A stretch of 64,000 nucleotides of DNA from Neorhizobium lilium (GCF_004053875.1 NZ_SBIP01000003.1:744001-808000); one strand, 5' to 3'. Shown: positions 37,501 through 47,602, counted from the first letter of the stretch. Notes: generated by a model from the sequence alone, not told the origin. A program made the numbers and translations.

Positions 37501-37892
37501 TGGAACCAGGGGTGTTGATCCGACGTGTGGTTGATCACGAGTTCGATGATGACGCGGATGCTGCGCGCATGCGCAGCCTCTACAAAGGCGCGGAACTCGT
37601 CGATCGTGCCGTAATCTGGGCTGACATTACCATAGTCGGCAATGTCGTAGCCATCGTCGCGGCGCGGCGAGGGAAAGAACGGCAGGAGCCAGATCGCGTT
37701 CGCGCCGAGCGAGGCGATGTGGTCCAGCTTCTCGTGAAGCCCCTTGAAGTCGCCGATACCGTCACCATTGCCGTCGAAGAACGACTTGATATGCAGCTGG
37801 TAGATGACGGCGTCCTTGTACCAGAGCGGATCGTTCTCCTTCGCTTCTGCGTTATTTTCCATCTGGCTGTGGCCAACGGTCACCATGTTCAT
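34581..37892 (-). CDS. treS: Trehalose synthase fused to maltokinase (TreS-Pep2)
   Basis: A 1103-aa two-domain protein. The N-terminal TreS GH13 domain (about 1-570) has [19 protein letters not shown], the nucleophile region [12 protein letters not shown] (about 219), the acid/base [12 protein letters not shown] and [12 protein letters not shown]. It interconverts trehalose and maltose. The C-terminal kinase-like domain (about 600-1100) contains [15 protein letters not shown] (about 945-960) and [13 protein letters not shown], the catalytic and Mg-binding loops of maltokinase, giving maltose-1-phosphate. The fusion feeds GlgE, encoded 13 bp upstream. Confidence 0.95.
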   Translation of the reverse strand: MNMVTVGHSQMENNAEAKENDPLWYKDAVIYQLHIKSFFDGNGDGIGDFKGLHEKLDHIASLGANAIWLLPFFPSPRRDDGYDIADYGNVSPDYGTIDEFRAFVEAAHARSIRVIIELVINHTSDQHPWFQRARNAPAGSPERDFYVWSDTDQKFPETRIIFLDTEKSNWTWDPVAGSYYWHRFYSHQPDLNFDNPQVLEELLEVMRFWADTGIDGFRLDAIPYLIEREGTNNENLSETHDILKKIRAALDESHPGKMLLAEANQWPEDTREYFGDGDECNMAFHFPLMPRMYMAIAKEDRFPITDIMRQTPEIPENCQWAIFLRNHDELTLEMVTDEERDYLWNIYAADRRARINLGIRRRLAPLMERDRRRIELMNALLLSMPGTPVIYYGDEIGMGDNIYLGDRDGVRTPMQWSPDRNGGFSKADPARLVLPPVMDPLYGYEAVNVEAQSADAHSMLNWTRRMLALRNKHSAFGRGTLRFLTPGNRKMLAYIREYEGETILCVANLSRLPQAVELDLAQFEGRIPIELTGMSPFPPIGQLTYLLTLAPYGFFWFHLSADSEGPAWRTAPPEQLQDMVTMVIRRDLQEVADEPRLAATLSNEILPAYLAKRRWFGSKGAIVSAARITATTPVAFAHNILLAELEVDISGRTDTYLLPLAVAWDETQPTALAQQLALARIRQGRRVGYLTDGFALESLARGVLRGLSERSVISGRAGTLEYIGADQLDGMAITDDLPVKWLSAEQSNSSLILGDLAMVKLIRHIFPGIHPEVEMTRYLTEVGYQNTAQLLGEVVRTSPDGNRYTMIIVQKAIRNQGDAWTWMLSSLRRAMDDIIGNSLEGEAADEHFKPLINFVATIGKRLGELHVALAQPTENEDFKPVRATADDARSWSEAVRGQISVSLAMLERMVGELKEESAAEARILLQRQDELLKLTSRFANAAEGTLMTRNHGDFHLGQILVAESDAYIIDFEGEPARDLTERRAKTNPLRDVAGLLRSLSYLAASADLDRELVSEVADTRHDELVARFSTMAEPAFLEAYFEATAVSDELRIPEEERSRVLDLFLLEKAAYEIAYEVRSRPHWLPLPLAGFSAIASRLLETVA

Positions 37893-37905
37893 TCTTTAAG
37901 TCTCC

Positions 37906-40900
37906 TTAGCGCACGCGCCAGATCAGGAAGGGCAGGCCATTCTGTGGGTCGAGTCGGATTCGCTGTACCTTGCCCGCAAGCGTGAACTTGGCTCCGCCGA
38001 CGAGGTCTTCCAGATCAAGCGCGCCATCGTCCGGGAGGTTCCATGACCAGAGCGGAATTTCGACATCCGCCTCCTGAACATTGGCAGGATCGAGGTTGAT
38101 GGCGATGAGCAGCACGTTCTCGCGGCCGGCACTCGCCTTCTCGAAGAACATGATGTTGTCGTTCCAGGCGGGCAGAAGCTGCAAGCCCAGATGCGACTGC
38201 AGGGCCGGGTTCTCACGGCGGATGCGGTTGAGCAGGCCGATCTCGCCCTTGATATTGCCGGGCCGGTCATTGTCCCAGGCGCGGATCTCGTATTTCTCGG
38301 AGTCCGCATATTCCTTGCGCTTGGCATCCGGCCGGCCTTCGCACAGCTCGAAGCCGTTATAGACGCCCCACAGGCCGGAAAGCGTCGCTGCAAGAGCGGC
38401 CCGGATGAGATAGGCGGGACGCGGCGCGTTCTGCAGGAAATCCGGATTGATATCGTGCGTGTTGACGAAGAAATGCGGGCGGAAGAATTCCTTCGGCTCT
38501 TCTGTGGTGATCTCGCGCATATACTGCTCAAGCTCCCACTTGGCATTGCGCCAGGTGAAATACGTATAGGACTGCGAGAAGCCGATCTTGGCCAGGCGGT
38601 ACATCACCTTGGGCTTGGTGAAGGCCTCCGACAGGAAGGCAACATCCGGGTGGCGCGAACGGATATCGGCGATCAGCCATTCCCAGAACGGAAAGGGCTT
38701 GGTGTGCGGGTTATCGACCCGGAACAGCTTCACGCCGTTATCGACCCATTTCTGCACCATGTCGCGCAGCTCGATCCATAGCGAAGGCACGGCATCCTTG
38801 GCGTAGAAATCGACGTTGACGATATCCTCATATTTTTTCGGCGGGTTTTCCGCATAGCGGATCGTGCCGTCGGGGCGCCAGTCGAACCAGCCCGGATGCT
38901 CTTTCAGCCAGGGGTGGTCGGGTGACGCCTGGATGGCGATATCGAGCGCGATCTCCAGCCCATGCTCTTTGGAGGCCTCGACTAGACGCCGGAAGTCTTC
39001 GAACGTACCGAGTTCGGGATGGATGGCGTCATGACCCCCATCCTCGGAGCCGATTGCATAGGGGCTGCCCGGATCGTCGGGACCGGCGTTCAGGCTGTTG
39101 TTGCGGCCCTTGCGGTTCGTCTTGCCGATCGGATGGATCGGCGTGAAATACAGCACGTCGAACCCCATTTCGGCGACGCGCGGCAGCTGCTGGATCACGT
39201 CATCGAACGTGCCGTGCCGCTGCGGATCGCCGCTCTGCGAGCGCGGAAACACGCAATACCAGCTGGCAAAGGCGGCCGCCTTGCGCTCCGCATCGACCGG
39301 AATGATCTGCGAACGAACCCGGTGCGGTCGGCGGTCGGCCAGCGCCATCAGTTCGGCCGTGTCAGGCGCCAGCAGCATTTCGGTCCGCTGCGGGTCCTGT
39401 GCCGCGGTCAACTGGTCGAACAAAGTGTCCAGGCGGCTGCGGATCTCGCCGGCCGCATGATCGCGGGCATCCTTCACCAGCTCTATGCCTTCGAGAATTT
39501 CCAGGCGCAGGTCCAGCCGCGCCTCGTTCTTCTTGGTGAGTTCGTAGCGGAAGATTTGGAACGGGTTGCGCCAAGCTTCGACGGCATATTCGTGACGTCC
39601 GAGGCGCCGCAAGGTGAATTCTGCGCTCCAGCGGTCATTGACGACCAGTTGCATGCGCGTCTCCTGCCATTCCGTCTCGTCGGCCGCCCGCCAGAGCAGC
39701 GCCGCCGACAGTGGGTCGTGACCGTCGCCAAAGATATCGGCCTCGACTTTCACAGTCTCGCCGACCACGCGCTTGACGACGAAACGTCCTTCATCGACGG
39801 CTGGCGTGATCTTCTCGATCGCGAGCCGCGGGGAGGCCGCGGCATCGGCTGCGTCACCTGCGGGAACGGCATCCACGATGGCGGCCGAGGCGCGTCCTTC
39901 GAAGATGCGCAGCTCGCCCGGCTTCAGCTTGAGCTGGACGTCCAGCACTTCGTTATCCGCATCGAGCGACGTCAGCGGTAGGAACCCGGCCGCCGCGTCC
40001 CGCACCAGATTGAACGGTGCAGTGACGGCGCGGCGCAGGTCGCGGTTCACCACCACCACCCGCACTTTCTCCGAAGCTCGGATATCTTCCTGATCCGTCT
40101 GCAGCAGGGCAACGGCGGCGGTCTGGCTGGTGGAAATCACCTTCAGCGGCTGCCGGGCAAAGCCGGCCTCCGTCTTATTTGTGGCGCTCGTGACCTGCCG
40201 GATCTCTGAAGACAGGTCGAAGGAGCCCAGTTCGCGCAGGCCCCGCAGCCCTAGCCCGTCACCGTGCAGAGGGTCGAGCGGCAATGCCGTGCCGTATTCG
40301 AACCCCATCGGCACCATCAGGCCGCTGGCGAATGTCGAGGCAAGCTTCAATGCGCGCACCGCCTTGCGCTGCAGCACTTCACAACTGTCGGTTCCGTGAC
40401 CGAGCCGCTTGCCGAAGGGGGCTTCCGGGAAGGCGACCTGATAGCCGATCTCCCGCTGGATCTGGTACTCGTCCATGATCCAGCGCTCTTCGAGGTTCCA
40501 CCAGGCAAGCGAGGAAAAGCTTCCGTCGAAGCCGGCGCCAACCAGGGCCTTGCGGTCTTCGAACGAGGTGCCGGGCGTCCAGGCCAGGAAAGAGATATCG
40601 GGAGAGGAAGCACGCGTAGCAAGAATGAGATCCTGCCAGGCCTCGGGTGCCAGGCGGCCAATGCCGAGGCAACGGAAGCCGGCAATGCCGAGGCCCGCAA
40701 GCCGCACGAGGCGGCCGCGCCATTCCTCGATATGCTGAGCCTCGCTCATGAAGTCGATCCGGCGGCTGCAGCTCTCCTGCGGCGCCACCCGCGGGTCGGC
40801 AACTGCAGAGGACGGATGATCGGCATCCATCGCAACCCGGTCAACGACCAGATCGAGCATCAGTTTGATGTCGCTTTCGCGGGCTGCTGCGACCAGCGCC

Positions 40901-41160
40901 TTGATGCCGTCATCCAAGGACGTGCCGAGGCCATGCGCCGGGTCCAGCGCGTCGGAATTCTTGGTGACGAAGACGCTGGCATTCTCCCCGCGCTGAAAAA
41001 GCGGCGCGCTCAGCACCGTGTCGAAGCCCAGATCTCTGGCATGGGCGAAAATCTCCCGCCAGGCTTCCGGCCCTTTCAGCATCAGGGGATGGACGTAATA
41101 TATCTGCGGGGGCACCTGCGTGAGCGAGTTCCGCGTGGAGAATTGGGGGCGCGTGTTCAT
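37906..41160 (-). CDS. glgE: Maltose-1-phosphate maltosyltransferase with extra N-terminal GH13-like domain
   Basis: A 1084-aa protein; characterised actinobacterial GlgE is about 675-700 aa. The C-terminal two thirds are GlgE: LYFTPIHPIGKTNRKGRNN, nucleophile in LFRVDNPHTKPFPFWEW (about 815) and acid/base in VAFLSEAFTKP (about 843). It transfers maltosyl units to alpha-1,4-glucan. The first roughly 400 residues form a second, degenerate amylase-like barrel (LMLDLVVDRVAMDADHP; GIAGFRCLGIGRLAPEAW) lacking the catalytic acids. First gene of a tight glgE-treS-glgB operon. Confidence 0.94.
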   Translation of the reverse strand: MNTRPQFSTRNSLTQVPPQIYYVHPLMLKGPEAWREIFAHARDLGFDTVLSAPLFQRGENASVFVTKNSDALDPAHGLGTSLDDGIKALVAAARESDIKLMLDLVVDRVAMDADHPSSAVADPRVAPQESCSRRIDFMSEAQHIEEWRGRLVRLAGLGIAGFRCLGIGRLAPEAWQDLILATRASSPDISFLAWTPGTSFEDRKALVGAGFDGSFSSLAWWNLEERWIMDEYQIQREIGYQVAFPEAPFGKRLGHGTDSCEVLQRKAVRALKLASTFASGLMVPMGFEYGTALPLDPLHGDGLGLRGLRELGSFDLSSEIRQVTSATNKTEAGFARQPLKVISTSQTAAVALLQTDQEDIRASEKVRVVVVNRDLRRAVTAPFNLVRDAAAGFLPLTSLDADNEVLDVQLKLKPGELRIFEGRASAAIVDAVPAGDAADAAASPRLAIEKITPAVDEGRFVVKRVVGETVKVEADIFGDGHDPLSAALLWRAADETEWQETRMQLVVNDRWSAEFTLRRLGRHEYAVEAWRNPFQIFRYELTKKNEARLDLRLEILEGIELVKDARDHAAGEIRSRLDTLFDQLTAAQDPQRTEMLLAPDTAELMALADRRPHRVRSQIIPVDAERKAAAFASWYCVFPRSQSGDPQRHGTFDDVIQQLPRVAEMGFDVLYFTPIHPIGKTNRKGRNNSLNAGPDDPGSPYAIGSEDGGHDAIHPELGTFEDFRRLVEASKEHGLEIALDIAIQASPDHPWLKEHPGWFDWRPDGTIRYAENPPKKYEDIVNVDFYAKDAVPSLWIELRDMVQKWVDNGVKLFRVDNPHTKPFPFWEWLIADIRSRHPDVAFLSEAFTKPKVMYRLAKIGFSQSYTYFTWRNAKWELEQYMREITTEEPKEFFRPHFFVNTHDINPDFLQNAPRPAYLIRAALAATLSGLWGVYNGFELCEGRPDAKRKEYADSEKYEIRAWDNDRPGNIKGEIGLLNRIRRENPALQSHLGLQLLPAWNDNIMFFEKASAGRENVLLIAINLDPANVQEADVEIPLWSWNLPDDGALDLEDLVGGAKFTLAGKVQRIRLDPQNGLPFLIWRVR

Positions 41161-41213
41161 CGTTCTGCCTTGCCTCGGTTCTGCGGTTTAACTGTCTGGC
41201 GGGCGTGCTGGTT

Positions 41214-41236
41214 CCGCCGAATTGCGTGTTCGGCGG
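41214..41236 (-). terminator. Hairpin downstream of the cupin gene
   Basis: CCGCCGAA-TTGCGTG-TTCGGCGG is a perfect 8-bp stem in the gap between the cupin gene and glgE. No T-run is visible, so termination is tentative. Confidence 0.35.
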
Positions 41237-41257
41237 CATCCGGCGGTGCTTTTCGGA

Positions 41258-41821
41258 TCAGTTCCTAGGCTGCCAGAAACGTCTCAGCGCCCCTTCGGCA
41301 CCCTCCACCGGGTCGTTTTGCGGAAGCGGAAGGGAAGCGATGGTGTCGAGTTGGTCTTCCGTCGGCGCACCGGTCTGGATGTCCGCCTCCTGCCCCGGCG
41401 GATAAGCACCGACGACGAGAAAATCGCGGCTCGCATCGATGCGCTTGTGGCCGGTGCCCGCCGGCAGCACGAGGCAATCGCCGGCATTGACACTGATCTC
41501 GCGGCCGGTGGGGCCGCCGATCAGGAGGCGCGCGCGACCGCCGGCTATGCCAAGCACTTCATGCGCGCCGCTATGGTAATGGTGATAGTCGAAGATGCCG
41601 TTGCGCCAGAGGCCCTGCCATCCGGCCTGGCTGAACAGCCGTTCGAATTCCCCGGCGACGTCCACTTCCTCCGCGCAGGCCTGGTGATAGACCAGAACCG
41701 GCAGGCGCGGATTGTTCGGCACCCAGTCGCTCGGCTCGAACAGGATGTGTTCGACGGTCAGGGTGGAAGTCGGCTGTGCCGTCTGGCCGTCTGGTGAGGT
41801 AATTTTGACGCTGCGGTCCAC
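41258..41821 (-). CDS. Cupin domain protein, YjlB-like
   Basis: A 187-aa protein with one cupin barrel: DYHHYHSGAHEVLGIAGG (metal-ligand histidines and Glu) and AGDCLVLPAGTGHKRI (second motif). YjlB-type cupins have no settled function. Start choice: GTG 41821 sits six nt after AGGGGAG, whereas ATG 41854 lacks a site and would overlap less conserved sequence. Upstream is ribB, 92 bp away; downstream is glgE on the same strand. Confidence 0.8.
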   Translation of the reverse strand: MDRSVKITSPDGQTAQPTSTLTVEHILFEPSDWVPNNPRLPVLVYHQACAEEVDVAGEFERLFSQAGWQGLWRNGIFDYHHYHSGAHEVLGIAGGRARLLIGGPTGREISVNAGDCLVLPAGTGHKRIDASRDFLVVGAYPPGQEADIQTGAPTEDQLDTIASLPLPQNDPVEGAEGALRRFWQPRN

Positions 41822-41913
41822 GGCCGGCTCCCCTGTCGATGCGCTGCGGCACATCAACGGGTTCGAGCCGAACCTGTTCCGGCTTCGTTTGGCTGCCGGG
41901 TCCTACATCTGCA

Positions 41914-43014
41914 TCAGCAGAGGACGGTTTCGGCGATCTTGATGCCGAACCCTTCGAGACCGACATAGTGACGCTCGCTGCGGGTCAGGAGCTTGATCGA
42001 GGTGACGCCGAGATCCTTCAGGATCTGGGCACCGAGGCCGATTTCCAGCCACTCGCTGTCGCGGGCCTGCGCCTCGGCATGCGCTTCCTGTCCCTGACGC
42101 ACTTTGCGCCCGGACTCCGTCTGGCCCACCCCGACCGAGCCCTCGCGCAGGTAGATGATTACGCCGCGACCCTCTTCCTCGATCTTTGCGATATAGCGGT
42201 CGATGGAACGGTTGGCGCCGAACACGTCTTGAGCGACGTTTTCCAGATGCAGCCGGACAGGAATATCGACGCCGTCGCGGATGTCTCCGAAGATCACCGC
42301 CACATGCTGCATGGGATCCCAGGGCAGGGAATAGGCATGCGCCTTGGCCTTGCCATAGGTTGTCTGGATATCGAAGCTGGACTGCAGCTCGATCAGTGTT
42401 TCCTTGCGCTGCCGGTAGGCAATGAGGTCGGCCACCGAGAGCAGCTTGAAGCCGTTCTTGATTGCGAAGTCGGCGACTTGTGGTCCCCGCATCACGGTGC
42501 CGTCGTCATTGACCAATTCGCTGATGACGCCGATCGGCGGCAGGTTGGCGAGCCTGCAGAGATCGACGGCGGCCTCTGTATGGCCGGAGCGCATCAGCAC
42601 GCCGCCTTCGCGCGAAATCAGCGGGAAGATATGGCCGGGGCGCACGAAATCGGCGGGGCCTGCATTGGGGTTGGCAAGATTGCGAACCGTCAGCGTCCGG
42701 TCGTCGGCGGAAATACCCGTCGTCGTACCGTGCTTGAAGTCCACAGTGACCGTGAAGGCGGTGGTATGGGCGCTGTCGTTTTCGGCGACCATGGCATTGA
42801 GGTTGAGCCGCTTGGCCTCCTCGCGCGGCATGGGAGCGCAGACGATGCCGGACGTGTGGCGAACGATGAAGGCCATCTTGTCCGGCGTGCAATGGACTGC
42901 AGCGACGATCAGGTCGCCTTCGTTTTCGCGGTCGTTGTCATCGGTCACGACGACGATTTCACCGGCTTCGAAGGCACGGATGGCATCGACGACACGCTTT
43001 TGATCGTAGGGCAT
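41914..43014 (-). CDS. ribB: 3,4-dihydroxy-2-butanone-4-phosphate synthase with degenerate GTP cyclohydrolase II domain
   Basis: A 366-aa protein. The N-terminal DHBP synthase domain is complete: VTDDNDRENEGDLIVAA (about 23-39), RHTSGIVCAPM, and SGHTEAAVDLCRLA. It makes the four-carbon riboflavin precursor. The C-terminal half aligns with RibA, but the zinc cysteines are gone: the family's HSECLTGDVFGSLRCDCG is LHLENVAQDVFGANRS here. It therefore cannot be a normal GTP cyclohydrolase II, matching the RibBX-type variant described in Proteobacteria. ATG 43014 begins MPYDQKR; open codons further upstream overlap aroC. Confidence 0.93.
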   Translation of the reverse strand: MPYDQKRVVDAIRAFEAGEIVVVTDDNDRENEGDLIVAAVHCTPDKMAFIVRHTSGIVCAPMPREEAKRLNLNAMVAENDSAHTTAFTVTVDFKHGTTTGISADDRTLTVRNLANPNAGPADFVRPGHIFPLISREGGVLMRSGHTEAAVDLCRLANLPPIGVISELVNDDGTVMRGPQVADFAIKNGFKLLSVADLIAYRQRKETLIELQSSFDIQTTYGKAKAHAYSLPWDPMQHVAVIFGDIRDGVDIPVRLHLENVAQDVFGANRSIDRYIAKIEEEGRGVIIYLREGSVGVGQTESGRKVRQGQEAHAEAQARDSEWLEIGLGAQILKDLGVTSIKLLTRSERHYVGLEGFGIKIAETVLC

Positions 43015-43024
43015 GAAGAAATCC

Positions 43025-44122
43025 TTAGAGGCGTCCGCCGGTCTGGCCGCGGTCACGGAGATAATGATCAGCAATGGCGCAGGCAACCATGGCCTCGCCG
43101 ATGGGGACTGCGCGAATGCCGACGCAGGGGTCGTGCCGACCCTTGGTGCGAACCTCCACATTGTGGCCGTCCGCATTGATCGACTGGCGCTCGGTGAGGA
43201 TGGAGGAGGTGGGTTTGATCGCAAAACGGGCGACGATGGGCTGTCCCGTGGAGATGCCGCCCAGGATGCCGCCGGCATGGTTCGACAGAAAGATCGGCTT
43301 CCCGTCATTGCCCATGCGCATCTCGTCGGCATTCTCCTCGCCGGAAAGCTCGGCAGAGGCGAAACCCTCGCCGATTTCCACGCCCTTGACGGCATTGATC
43401 GACATCAGCAGGGAGGCGATGTCCTGGTCGAGCTTTGCATAGATCGGAGCGCCGATGCCGGGAGGGACGCCCTCGGCAACCACTTCCACCACTGCGCCTA
43501 TGGAGGAGCCCGCCTTGCGGATCGTGTCGAGATAGTCTTCCCAGACAGGCACCATGGCCGGGTCCGGGCAGAAGAACGGGTTACGATCCACCTCCGACCA
43601 GTCCCAGTTGGCCCGGTCTATTCTGTGCTTGCCGATCTGCACGAGCGCGCCCCGGACGTTGAGCGTCGGCACGACCTTGCGCGCGATGGCGCCGGCCGCC
43701 ACGCGCGCTGCCGTTTCGCGGGCCGAAGAGCGGCCGCCCCCGCGATAATCGCGGATGCCGTATTTGACGTCATAGGTGAAATCCGCATGGCCGGGCCGGT
43801 AGCTGCGGGCGATCTCGCCATAGTCCTTAGAGCGCTGGTCGGTGTTTTCGATCAGCATGGACATCGGCGTGCCGGTCGAGATCATCGTCTCGCCGTCCTC
43901 GTCCATCATCACGCCGGACAGCACCTTTACCAGGTCGTCTTCCCGGCGTTGCGTCACGAATCGTGACTGGCCGGGCTTGCGCTTGTCCATCCAGGCTTGG
44001 ATTTCGCCAAGGGTAAAGCGCAACCCGGGCGGGCAGCCGTCGATCACGCAGCCGAGCGCGGGTCCGTGGCTTTCGCCCCATGTGGTAACGCGGAAAAGGT
44101 GACCGAACGTATTGTGCGACAT
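43025..44122 (-). CDS. aroC: Chorismate synthase
   Basis: A 365-aa FMN-dependent enzyme forming chorismate, the last step of the shikimate pathway. It starts [20 protein letters not shown], with the first signature [37 protein letters not shown] and [20 protein letters not shown] are the other two. Normal length. It lies 10 bp upstream of ribB and is probably co-transcribed with it. No regulatory site was recognised in the 139-bp gap upstream. Confidence 0.97.
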   Translation of the reverse strand: MSHNTFGHLFRVTTWGESHGPALGCVIDGCPPGLRFTLGEIQAWMDKRKPGQSRFVTQRREDDLVKVLSGVMMDEDGETMISTGTPMSMLIENTDQRSKDYGEIARSYRPGHADFTYDVKYGIRDYRGGGRSSARETAARVAAGAIARKVVPTLNVRGALVQIGKHRIDRANWDWSEVDRNPFFCPDPAMVPVWEDYLDTIRKAGSSIGAVVEVVAEGVPPGIGAPIYAKLDQDIASLLMSINAVKGVEIGEGFASAELSGEENADEMRMGNDGKPIFLSNHAGGILGGISTGQPIVARFAIKPTSSILTERQSINADGHNVEVRTKGRHDPCVGIRAVPIGEAMVACAIADHYLRDRGQTGGRL

Positions 44123-44261
44123 CGAAGACCGGACTGGCTTTGGCGGAGCTGTTCTCCGCCATTATGACGTTGGCTGTCTTATGGAAAAGGCTGCCGGGCG
44201 ACAAGCCCTTCTTGCGACGCCCCGGTGGGGCATCGGTGAACACTCCGTCGCCGCGAGGCCG

Positions 44262-47200
44262 TCAAGCGGCCAGCCGCTTCCAGCCCTCCTGTGCCGCACT
44301 GGTAAATTCGTGGAAGGGCAGGGGCCGGGCAAAGGCATAGCCCTGAAGATGGTCGCAGCCGAGATCCCGCAGCATGGCTGCGTGCTGCATCGTCTCCACG
44401 CCCTCGGCCACGGTCTCGACTCCCAGCGAACGCGCGATATCGATGATGGAGCGAACCAGTGACCGCTCCTGCGGCGACGTCACGATCGGCATCACCAGCT
44501 GGCGGTCGATCTTCAGCCGCTTGGGCCTCAGCTTCAGCAGGGAAACGATCGACGTATGCCCGGTGCCGAAATCGTCGATCTCGATGTCGATCCCCAGCGC
44601 CTTGATGCGCTCCACGTTCCCGGACGGTGATTCCTCGCCTTCGTCGAGAAAGATCGATTCCACCAGCTCGAAGGCGATCTCGCCGGGTGTGATGGCAAGA
44701 TTGGTCAGCGCTTCGATCAGCGTGTCGTCGTGAAGGCGCTTGGACGATACGTTGACCGAGACCTTGGGGATGACCAGGCCGCCCGCGATCCAGCGGAGTT
44801 TGTCGTTGAGCACGGTCTCGAGAACCATGTGGTCCAGGACGGCGGACACGTTCAGGTCCTCGGCGATATTCAGGAACCGGTTGGGAGCCAGAATGCCGTG
44901 ATGCGGGTGGTTCCAGCGGATCAACGCTTCGACCCCGGTGAGCTCGTTGGTGCGGGCAGAGAACTGGGGCTGGTAATAGGTCACGAATTCGCGTTGGTCG
45001 ATGCCGGCAAGCAGTTCGTCCGCCGTGCGCTTCTGGTTGATGATCTCCGCCTGCAGGTTCTGCGTGAAGAATTCATAGCGGTTGCGGCCTTGGCTCTTGG
45101 CCCGGTAGAGTGCGATGTCCGCGTTCACCAGGATGCGCCGGGAGTCGATATTGAAGCCGCTCGCCTGAGCGATGCCGATCGACACGCCGCAGCGACAGGA
45201 AAAGCCCTCGAAGCTGATAGGCTGGTGAAATTCTCCGATGATCCGCTGCGCAAGCTGTGCCATTTCTTCTGCGCTCGACTTGCCGACAGTGACGATGACG
45301 AATTCGTCGCCGCCGATCCGGGCCACCAGGTCGTTGCTGCGGACACTGCGTGAAAGGATCCGCGAGGCATGCACCAGCATGGCATCGCCGGCAGCATGCC
45401 CGAGCGTGTCGTTGATCTGCTTGAAGCGGTCGAGGTCCAGATGCAGGATCGAAAACTTCTGCCGCTCCCCTTCGCTGGACCGCGACAGGAGATCCAGTTC
45501 CTGGTCCAGCTTGCGCCGGTTGGCAAGCATGGTCAGCGGGTCATGAAGCGCATTATGCTCGATGCGGCTCTTGGTAAGCTCAAGTTCAATGTTCTTGACG
45601 TCTGCTTCTTTCTTCGCCGACTGGAGTTCCGCCGTCAAAAGGGCGTCTTCGGTCACGTCGAATGCGATCCCGACCAGTTTGCGGGCGCCATTGCGATCCG
45701 TTCTGAGCTTCCCCAAGGAGCGGATATAGCGCAGCGTCCCGTCCGGCTGGGGCACCCGCAGCACAAGCGGCTCGTCGGTTTGGCCGCTGGCATAGGCCGC
45801 CGAAACCTTGATCGCGATCTCTCGGTCTTCGGGGAGTATCAAGTCCAGCCATTGCCCGCGCTTGATGATCCCATCGACATAGGGAATGCCATAAAGCTGG
45901 CACATGCGCGCGTCCCAAAGCTCCATCCTCGTTCCCAGATCCACTTCCCATATGCCGCATCCATAGGAATCGAGCGCCAGATCCAGCTTGGTGGACAATT
46001 CCTCCAGCTCATGTTCCCGATGCGATAGTTCGTCCAGCGCAAGCTCCAGCTCGGCGTTCTTGATTTCGGTGTGTTCTTTGGCGTCTCGCATCGTCTGCGT
46101 CATCGTCACGTCCGCAGTGACGTCCCAGACGATCCCCGTGGTGCGGACTTTGCCGTCTGCGCCCTCGAAATGGGCGCCTGCGGAGCGCAGATACCGACAG
46201 CCGCCCTCTACGGCGACGCGGTAGATTTCCGAGTTCGCAAGCTTGGTGCAGGTACAGATAAAGAAATGCGCTTCGGCGACGGCGCGATCTTCCGGCACGA
46301 TGGATTGCATCCAGTCCGCCATCCGGTTGTCCGCGGAAGAGGCTTTGCCGTGAAGACCGGCGGCCCGGTCGTCCCAGAACAGGTAGTGTCCGTCCCGGGT
46401 GACTTCCCATATGCCGATATTGGACGCTTCCATGGCAAGATTGAACCGCTGCGAAAGCTCCAGAAGCTTGGTCTCCCGCGCCTTCAGCTCCGCAATATTG
46501 CCGTTGCGCTGGGCAATCAGGGAACTCACCATGATCACCGGCGCTATGATCGCCAGCGCCGCAAGCAGCAGTGCCATACGAAACTGCGCCTGGTTGGGAG
46601 GGGCGATATCCCACCCCTGCCGAGGCGCCGCCATCAGATACCAGGCGCCGCCCTTGACCGGCACCGACCAGGTCAGAGGCTGTTCGCTCTCGATCGAGTC
46701 ATTACCGAAAAAGGCGAGATGATCCGGCTTTTCCACATCCCGGACGGCAATGTCGAGCCAATCGAGATCGGTCAGCCTTTTGGGGACCGAAAAGGGTGAA
46801 GCCTTTCCACCTGCAGTGCCCAACAGCGTTTTGGCATCGATGACGACTGCAATTGCGCCCCAGATTGGAGCATTGTCTTCTTCGGAAACACGCACAGGCA
46901 CGATGAGCGTCACACCGCCGTCCTGGGTTCCGGTGATCAGCGCCACGCGATTGCGATCGCCGACGGATTTGAGATCGGCTGCGAGCCTTGCAAGATCGAC
47001 GCCAGCCGTCAGGCCGCGACCGGCTTCGGCCGTGAGGTTTTCGCGGCTGATCGTCGCCTGCAGTTCGAAGCCGGATGCAATCGCAAAAAGCGAGATGTCG
47101 GGCCGGTCCTCGAGATATTTCCTTGCCGCCCGCTGAATGAGTTCCGATTTGAAGCTGCCATCCGCCGAAAGCAGATTGCCGAGATAATCGGCTGCCGCAA

Positions 47201-47429
47201 AATGGCCCTCGATCCGGCGGTTCATGCGCCGCGCCAGCATGTTCCCCGTATCTTCGACCGAGGCCCTCAGATCATGCCGGTAGTCTTGCGTATTGCGAGC
47301 GTCCAGCAAGATGCCGATGCCTATCACCGCAAGCGAAATGAGGATTGCGGCAGCAGGCGGAAGGCATGCCCGGTCGAAACGGAAAGACTTGGATCGGGAG
47401 AACGGAAACCAGATTTGCAACGTGGGCAC
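44262..47429 (-). CDS. CHASE-PAS-GGDEF-EAL cyclic-di-GMP protein
   Basis: A 1055-aa membrane signalling protein. A transmembrane helix (about 25-43), a periplasmic CHASE-like sensor (about 50-270), a second helix (about 285-308) and two PAS regions (about 330-600) come first. A GGDEF domain follows with an intact RIGGDEFVIV (about 703-712) and then an EAL domain (GVEALIRWNHPHHG, about 830-845; ELVESIF; DDFGTG). Both catalytic signatures are intact, so it could make or hydrolyse c-di-GMP; which dominates cannot be told. Divergent from the DUF1344 gene across a gap holding a 22-bp palindrome. Confidence 0.92.
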   Translation of the reverse strand: MPTLQIWFPFSRSKSFRFDRACLPPAAAILISLAVIGIGILLDARNTQDYRHDLRASVEDTGNMLARRMNRRIEGHFAAADYLGNLLSADGSFKSELIQRAARKYLEDRPDISLFAIASGFELQATISRENLTAEAGRGLTAGVDLARLAADLKSVGDRNRVALITGTQDGGVTLIVPVRVSEEDNAPIWGAIAVVIDAKTLLGTAGGKASPFSVPKRLTDLDWLDIAVRDVEKPDHLAFFGNDSIESEQPLTWSVPVKGGAWYLMAAPRQGWDIAPPNQAQFRMALLLAALAIIAPVIMVSSLIAQRNGNIAELKARETKLLELSQRFNLAMEASNIGIWEVTRDGHYLFWDDRAAGLHGKASSADNRMADWMQSIVPEDRAVAEAHFFICTCTKLANSEIYRVAVEGGCRYLRSAGAHFEGADGKVRTTGIVWDVTADVTMTQTMRDAKEHTEIKNAELELALDELSHREHELEELSTKLDLALDSYGCGIWEVDLGTRMELWDARMCQLYGIPYVDGIIKRGQWLDLILPEDREIAIKVSAAYASGQTDEPLVLRVPQPDGTLRYIRSLGKLRTDRNGARKLVGIAFDVTEDALLTAELQSAKKEADVKNIELELTKSRIEHNALHDPLTMLANRRKLDQELDLLSRSSEGERQKFSILHLDLDRFKQINDTLGHAAGDAMLVHASRILSRSVRSNDLVARIGGDEFVIVTVGKSSAEEMAQLAQRIIGEFHQPISFEGFSCRCGVSIGIAQASGFNIDSRRILVNADIALYRAKSQGRNRYEFFTQNLQAEIINQKRTADELLAGIDQREFVTYYQPQFSARTNELTGVEALIRWNHPHHGILAPNRFLNIAEDLNVSAVLDHMVLETVLNDKLRWIAGGLVIPKVSVNVSSKRLHDDTLIEALTNLAITPGEIAFELVESIFLDEGEESPSGNVERIKALGIDIEIDDFGTGHTSIVSLLKLRPKRLKIDRQLVMPIVTSPQERSLVRSIIDIARSLGVETVAEGVETMQHAAMLRDLGCDHLQGYAFARPLPFHEFTSAAQEGWKRLAA

Positions 47430-47602
47430 CTTTTCCCGTTAACTCCTGTGACATTGGGACTTATTCATATAGGCAGCGTGTTAATTTACGATTGAACGCC
47501 GGCCTGCAATGTTAATGGTAAGATTTCGGGGGAAATACTTTTACCAATGCCAGAACTATACAGGGAGCGCCCGGGTTCAGGGGCGTCTGGTCTTGATTAT
47601 GG

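Noticed and set aside
34647..37985. A very long open frame antisense to treS-maltokinase (over 1100 codons)
   Set aside because: It mirrors the high-GC codon pattern of treS, has no recognisable domain, and the treS product is full of catalytic motifs.
44219..44231. GCCCC-GGT-GGGGC hairpin between the GGDEF/EAL gene and aroC
   Set aside because: Five-bp stem with no T-run on either strand; too weak to call a terminator.
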